From: Asterias rubens
Taxonomy: Eukaryota > Echinodermata > Asteroidea > Forcipulatida > Asteriidae
NCBI RefSeq assembly: GCF_902459465.1
Contig: NC_047070.1
Span: 4,638,554-4,702,553 of the forward strand
Direction: 5' to 3'
DNA: 64,000 nt
The notes beneath the pieces are model-generated. The model saw only the letters and a list, made by a program, of their open reading frames with translations, was not told where the DNA came from and made no database searches. The translations under genes were made by a program, and so were the position numbers. Shown here piece by piece: positions 58,976 to 64,000 of the stretch (the first letter of the stretch is position 1; every line of letters starts with the position of its first letter).

Positions 58976-59892
58976 GGCACTGGACACTATTGGTAAATAC
59001 TCAAAATAGTTGTTAGCATAAAAACTTACTTGGTAACAAGCAATGGAGAACTTGATAGTACAACACATTGTGAGAAACGGCTCCCTCTGAGGTAACTTAG
59101 TTTTTGAGAAAGAGATGGTTTCTCTAAAAAATATTTGAATAGAAATAAAGAGACCTCATGCAGCTGAGATCTCGAATTCAACCATCTGAAGGCACACAAT
59201 TTGTGCGACAAGGATGCTTTTTTTTCCATTATTGTCTCGCAAGGTCGACGACCAATATACGTCCCCTCATGGAGTACTGTTGCCATATTTGGGCTGGAGC
59301 TTCTGCCTGCCTTTAATCTTTACTGGATCGAGTGCAGAAGCGTATTATAAACCTGGTAGGAGAAGAATTAGGATCTACACTACAACCCCTTTCTCACCGA
59401 AGGTCTGTAGCCAGCCTCTGCCTGTTTTACAGATATTTCCATGGTCAATGTTCCACCAGTCTATCCAACCTTGTTCCTCCTGTCAGGGTGTTTGAGCGCG
59501 GACCAGGCTTTCTGCTTTTTCTCATCCTTATACGGTGGCTGTGCCGAGATGTAGAACAAAGAGCTACTCCAGTAGCTTTTTCCCTCGTACTGCATCTCTT
59601 TGGAACTCCTTGCCTGGTGCATGTTTCCCTTCAACCTATGATCTTCCATCTTTTAAGAGGAATGCCAATTCCTACCTTCAGCTCCACTGAGTTTCTGCAT
59701 GTCTATGTTTTCTTCCTTGTATCCCTTAACCTAGAGTGGCTTTTAGCCATGTTTTGGGCGACTTGCATAAAAAAAAAAAACATCAAAAAAAGTTCAAATT
59801 TTCACAGGTTTGTTATTTTGTGCATATGTTGAGATACACCAAGTGAGAACATGGTCTTTGTTGACACTTTACCAAAGGCGTCCATGCCTTTA
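58976..59892. mobile_element. MITE split by a retrotransposon tail, array copy 1
   Basis: Left MITE half GGACACTATTGGTAAATACT to CGCAAGGTCGACGACCAATA; right half from TTTTCACAGGTTTGTTATTT to CACCAAGTGAGAACATGG. The inserted block ends in an A-rich run near 59769. Copies 2 and 3 have the same layout at 61207 and 63425. Confidence 0.85.
59250..59795 (+). mobile_element. non-LTR retrotransposon ORF2 C-terminal fragment, copy 1
   Basis: Translated in shifting frames it reads MEYCCHIWAGASACL, LDRVQKRIINLVG, LSHRRSVASLCLFYRYFHG, LVPPVRVFERG and then FFPRTASLWNSLP-like text. This is the usual C-terminal tail of CR1/Jockey/L2-type reverse transcriptase proteins. Stops and frame changes show it is dead. 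An A-rich 3' end follows. Confidence 0.85.
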
Positions 59893-60177
59893 ATGGTATG
59901 GAATTTGGCACTCAGTCAGAAATATGCAGCGAAAGAGATATCTGGCAGTAGGGCCATCTCAGATTTATCATTTGAAAAAAATAAATACAGAGGGTAACGA
60001 ACTGTGACCTAAAGTCTATATAATTCATGGAGTATGGACATTTCTATACCTCCACGATGAGTTAAATTGAGGATTTTTACGGAGTCCTATCATAAATTAC
60101 ATCACAGGGGAAACTGGGTAAAATAAATGTTTAATGATTATTTTGTCCCTTAAAAACTTGAGGAAAACTAGAGCGGG

Positions 60178-60237
60178 ATTTGAACCAACGATCTCCGGAT
60201 TAACGGAGCATACCAAAATCTAGCCCTATTACATTGT
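60178..60237 (-). mobile_element. tRNA-like remnant in array unit
   Basis: Minus strand shows a B-box-like GGTTCAAATCCCGCTCTAG after the stem CTCCG/CGGAG. Repeated at about 62398-62455. No convincing A box, so probably a SINE head remnant. Confidence 0.4.
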
Positions 60238-60329
60238 GTATATGGCGGTCTCTGTATTTTGTCACATCTTTGTTCGGGCGCCAGTCAGAAGCCATACAAC
60301 CGCTATACTGACGTGTAGCCAGGGATACT

Positions 60330-60462
60330 AAGGCCATGTCCGAAACGACGACTTCGGCTACAGCTACGGCTAGATCGCGCGCGTCTGCTATTCTTCAACA
60401 CTGGTAGACGCGCTGATCTAGACGTAGCTGTAGCCGAAGTCACCGTTTCGGACACGGCCTAA
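60330..60462. mobile_element. GC-rich foldback MITE, array copy 1
   Basis: AGGCCATGTCCGAAACG and CGTTTCGGACACGGCCT are inverted, and inner ACTTCGGCTACAGCTACG / CGTAGCTGTAGCCGAAGT pairs. CTA/CTAA flanks both sides. Confidence 0.93.
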
Positions 60463-60464
60463 GT

Positions 60465-60718
60465 TAAAGGAACACGTTGCCTTGGTTCGGTCGAGTTGGT
60501 CTTTGAAAAGCGTTTGTAACCGTTTGTTATAAAATGCATATGGTTAGAAAGATGTTTTAAAAGTAGAATATAATGATCCACGCACATTTGCCTCGAAATT
60601 GCACGGTTTTCCTTTTACTTTGCGAACTAACACGGTCGGCCATTTGTGGGAGTCAAAAGATTGACTCCCATAAATGGCCGACCGTGTTTGTCGAGGAGGT
60701 AAAAGGAAAACCTCGTCG
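60465..60718. mobile_element. half copy of the TTAA foldback element, array copy 1
   Basis: Begins TTAAAGGAACACGTTGCCTT as at 38712, reaches the central hairpin GACTCCCATAAATGGCCGAC and stops at AAAACCTCGTCGACATACC, where the next array unit starts. Confidence 0.9.
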
Positions 60719-61481
60719 ACATACCAAACGCTGACCATTACCAGAGCACTAGAAAAATCATGACACAGGCTCGTGCATGCTTCCAGACCTCCCTGCTCCA
60801 TGCTTTTACCGACGGAGGCCGAGGGTTCGGAAACTTGATGTTCCGGGTGCGAAGATGCACATCATGAACCGAGCTCGGGACCATCTGGTGATGTCCCGTA
60901 TTGCCCTGGCACAACAATAACGAAATGCAAGTGTTTTCTCACAGAAACATGTACAGTTTTCGTTTATCCTTGAGACATTGAAGTCAGATCACTCTTTGAA
61001 TTTGATAAAGGAAAGGGGATCCTTGGATCCATTAAAAGATGTTTTTGATGGTGAGCGGCCGGGTCATAGTTTGGCGGAGCTAGGTAGATTTTCGGGGCTG
61101 TCCCGTTTCGGGCCAACAGGTAATGAGACACTAACTTTTGTTTATGGTGATTGATGCCTCAGGGAAGTATTTGGGGGTATTGTGCCTTCAACAATGCGGA
61201 CACTTTGGGCACTGGTCACTATTGATAAATACTCAAAATAGTTGTTAGCATAAAAACTTACTTGGTAACAAGCAATGGAGAACTTGATAGTACAACACAT
61301 TGTGAGAAACGGCTCCCTCTGAGGTAACTTAGTTTTTGAGAAAGAGATGGTTTCTCTAAAAAATATTTGAATAGAAATAAAGAGACCTCATGCAGCTGAG
61401 ATCTCGAATTCAACCATCTGAAGGCACACAATTTGTGCGACAAGGATGCTTTTTTTTCCATTATTGTCTCGCAAGGTCGAC

Positions 61482-62015
61482 GACCAATATACGTCCCCTC
61501 ATGGAGTACTGTTGCCATATTTGGGCTGGAGCTTCTGCCTGCCTTTAATCTTTACTGGATCGAGTGCAGAAGCGTATTATAAACCTGGTAGGAGAAGAAT
61601 TAGGATCTACACTACAACCCCTTTCTCACCGAAGGTCTGTAGCCAGCCTCTGCCTGTTTTACAGATATTTCCATGGTCAATGTTCCACCAGTCTATCCAA
61701 CCTTGTTCCTCCTGTCAGGGTGTTTGAGCGCGGACCAGGCTTTCTGCTTTTTCTCGTCCTTCCCGGTGGCTGTGCCGAGATGTAGAACAAAGAGCTACTC
61801 CAGTAGCTTTTTCCCTCGTACTGCATCTCTTTGGAACTCCTTGCCTGGTGCATGTTTCCCTTCAACCTATGATCTTCCATCTTTTAAGAGGAATGTCAAT
61901 TCCTACCTTCAGCTCCACTGAGTTTCTGCATGTCTATGTTTTCTTCCTTGTATCCCTTAACCAAGAGTGGCTTTTAGCCTTGTTTTGGGCGACTTGCATA
62001 AAAAAAAAACATAAA
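61482..62015 (+). mobile_element. non-LTR retrotransposon ORF2 fragment, copy 2
   Basis: Same as copy 1 but with TCGTCCTTCCCGGTGGC, which keeps one frame open through SSSFFPRTASLWNSLPGACF and PSFKRNVNSYLQLH, the intact C-terminal motif. Confidence 0.85.
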
Positions 62016-62544
62016 AAAAAGTTCAAATTTTCACAGGTTTGTTATTTTGTGCATATGTTGAGATACACCAAGTGAGAACATGGTCTTTGTTGACACTTTA
62101 CCAAAGGCGTCCATGCCTTTAATGGTATGGAATTTGGCACTCAGTCAGAAATATGCAGCGAAAGATATATCTGGCTGTAGGGCCATCTCAGATTTATCAT
62201 TTGAAAAAAATAAATACAGAGGGTAACGAACTGTGACCTAAAGTCTATAAAATTCATGGAGTATGGACATTTCTATACCTCCACGATGAGTTAAATTGAG
62301 GATTTTTACGGAGTCCTATCAGAAATTACATCACAGGGGAAACTGGGTAAATGTTTAATGATTATTTTGTCCCTTAAAAACTTGAGGAAAACTAGAGCGG
62401 GATTTGAACCAACGATCTCCGGATTAACGGAGCATACCAAAATCTAGCCCTATTATATGGCGGTCTCTGTATTTTGTCACATCTTTGTTCGGGCGCCAGT
62501 CAGAAGCCATACAACCGCTATACTGACGTGTAGCCAGGGATACT

Positions 62545-62675
62545 AAGGCCGTGTCCGAAACGACGACTTCGGCTACAGCTACGGCTAGATCGCGCGCGTC
62601 TGCTATTCTTCAACACCGGTAGACGCGCTGATCTAGACGTAGCTGTAGCCGAAGTCGCCGTTTCGGACACGGCCT
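62545..62675. mobile_element. GC-rich foldback MITE, array copy 2
   Basis: Same as 60330-60462; its left arm reads AGGCCGTGTCCGAAACG, which pairs perfectly with the right arm, unlike copy 1. Confidence 0.93.
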
Positions 62676-62677
62676 AA

Positions 62678-62936
62678 GTTAAAGGAACACGTTGCCTTGG
62701 TTCGGTCGAGTTGGTCTTTGAAAAGCGTTTGTAACCGTTTGTTATAAAATACATATGGTTAGAAAGATGTTTTAAAAGTAGAATATAATGATCCACGCAC
62801 ATTTGCCTCGAAATTGCACGGTTTTCCTTTTACTTTGCGAACTAACACGGTCGGCCATTTGTGGGAGTCAAACGATTGACTCCCATAAATGGCCGACCGT
62901 GTTTGTCGACGAGGTAAAAGGAAAACCTCGTCGACA
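62678..62936. mobile_element. half copy of the TTAA foldback element, array copy 2
   Basis: Same structure and end point as in copy 1, again fused to ATACCAAACGCTGACC. Confidence 0.9.
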
Positions 62937-63698
62937 TATACCAAACGCTGACCATTACCAGAGCACTAGAAAAATCATGACACAGGCTCGTGCATGCTTC
63001 CAGACCTCCCTGCTCCATGCTTTTACCGACGGAGGCCGAGGGTTCGGAAACTTGATGTTCCGGGTGCGAAGATGCACATCATGAACCGAGCTCGGGACCA
63101 TCTGGTGATGTCCCGTATTGCCCTGGCACAACAATAACGAAATGCAAGTGTTTTCTCACAGAAACATGTACAGTTTTCGTTTATCCTTGAGACATTGAAG
63201 TCAGATCACTCTTTGAATTTGATAAAGGAAAGGGGATCCTTGGATCCATTAAAAGATGTTTTTGATGGTGAGCGGCCGGGTCATAGTTTGGCGGAGCTAG
63301 GTAGATTTTCGGGGCTGTCCCGTTTCGGGCCAACAGGTAATGAGACACTAACTTTTGTTTATGGTGATTGATGCCTCAGGGAAGTAATTGGGGGTATTGT
63401 GCCTTCAACAATGCGGACACTTTGGGCACTGGACACTATTGGTAAATACTCAAAATAGTTGTTAGCATAAAAACTTACTTGGTAACAAGCAATGGAGAGC
63501 TGTTGATAGTACAACACATTGTGAGAAACGGCTCCCTCTGAGGTAACTTAGTTTTTGAGAAAGAGATGGTTTCTCTAAAAAATATTTGAATTGAAATAAA
63601 GAGACCTCATGCAGCTGAGATCTCGAATTCAACCATCTGAAGGCACACAATTTGTGCGACAAGGATGCTTTTTCTTCCATTATTGTCTCGCAAGGTCG

Positions 63699-64000
63699 AC
63701 GACCAATATACGTCCCCTCATGGAGTACTGTTGCCATATTTGGGCTGGAGCTTCTGCCTGCCTTTAATCTTTACTGGATCGAGTGCAGAAGCGTATTATA
63801 AACCTGGTTGGAGAAGAGTTAGGATCTACACTACAACCCCTTTCTCACCGAAGGTCTGTAGCCAGCCTCTGCCTGTTTTACAGATATTTCCATGGTCAAT
63901 GTTCCACCAGTCTATCCAACCTTGTTCCTCCTGTCAGGGTGTTTGAGCGCGGACCAGGCTTTCTGCTTTTTCTCATCCTTATACGGTAGCTGTGCCGAGA
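63699..64000 (+). mobile_element. non-LTR retrotransposon ORF2 fragment, copy 3 (cut by window edge)
   Basis: Same as copies 1 and 2 up to TTTCTCATCCTTATACGGTAG. Confidence 0.85.

Larger units (their letters stand above)
58487..64000 (+). repeat. tandem array of a 2.2-kb composite unit, two full copies and one cut by the window
   Basis: Unit starts ATACCAAACGCTGACC at 58487 (copy 1), about 60719 (copy 2) and about 62937 (copy 3), so the period is about 2230 and 2217 bp. Copies differ at only scattered bases and a few small indels. Each holds, in order: a fragment with CACAGGCTCGTGCATGCTTC, a MITE split by a retrotransposon tail, a tRNA-like remnant, a GC-rich foldback and half of the TTAA foldback element. 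The array runs off the right edge. Confidence 0.95.

Noticed and set aside
59214..59832. Protein-coding gene in the tandem array
   Set aside because: The ORFs are frameshifted pieces of a non-LTR reverse transcriptase tail, repeated in each unit.

Overview
This is nuclear DNA from an invertebrate deuterostome, most likely an echinoderm and probably a sea star. All recognisable genes have spliced exons with GT/AG borders and long AT-rich introns. Intergenic and intronic DNA is crowded with short foldback (MITE-like) elements, tRNA-derived SINEs, microsatellites and G/T or C runs. The best-matching proteins are metazoan (LYAR, USP37, an IGFBPL1/IGFBP7-type secreted protein, a polycystin-1-like membrane protein). 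No bacterial operon, phage or CRISPR feature is present. The species call is inference from repeat style and gene content.

Layout. 0.5-3.3 kb: minus-strand gene with an N-terminal paired CxxC module and a DUF6589-like body, cut by the left edge. 3.5-6.8 kb: an array of imperfect palindromes, then a 2.5-kb minisatellite with 59-bp units. 8.2-11.4 kb: plus-strand exons of a USP37-like deubiquitinase carrying the catalytic-Cys box, but with an apparent frameshift and no downstream peptidase exons seen. 13.9-15.7 kb: two minus-strand candidate exons of an unidentified gene. 17.6-22.3 kb: plus-strand gene for a compact polycystin-1-like protein (signal peptide, five membrane segments, divergent PLAT-like loop, no large ectodomain). 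24.5-29.0 kb: complete minus-strand LYAR coding region, five coding exons. 31.2-41.8 kb: plus-strand IGFBP-Kazal-Ig secreted protein in three exons with an 8.5-kb, repeat-filled first intron. 47.5-55.7 kb: minus-strand eight-exon gene for a 570-residue basic coiled-coil protein I do not recognise; all splice phases join. 58.5-64.0 kb: three tandem copies (the last cut by the window) of a 2.2-kb composite repeat containing a non-LTR retrotransposon tail nested in a MITE.

The genes do not form an obvious pathway. They are independent animal genes: nucleolar growth factor (LYAR), ubiquitin removal (USP37-like), secreted growth-factor binding (IGFBPL1-like) and membrane sensing (polycystin-like). 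Gene models were built by hand from splice signals, reading phase and remembered family sequences; no database search was run. The most interesting items are the compact polycystin, the palindrome array with matching arm changes, the unknown 570-residue gene, the frameshifted USP37-like exons, the duplicated block in LYAR and the 2.2-kb tandem array.
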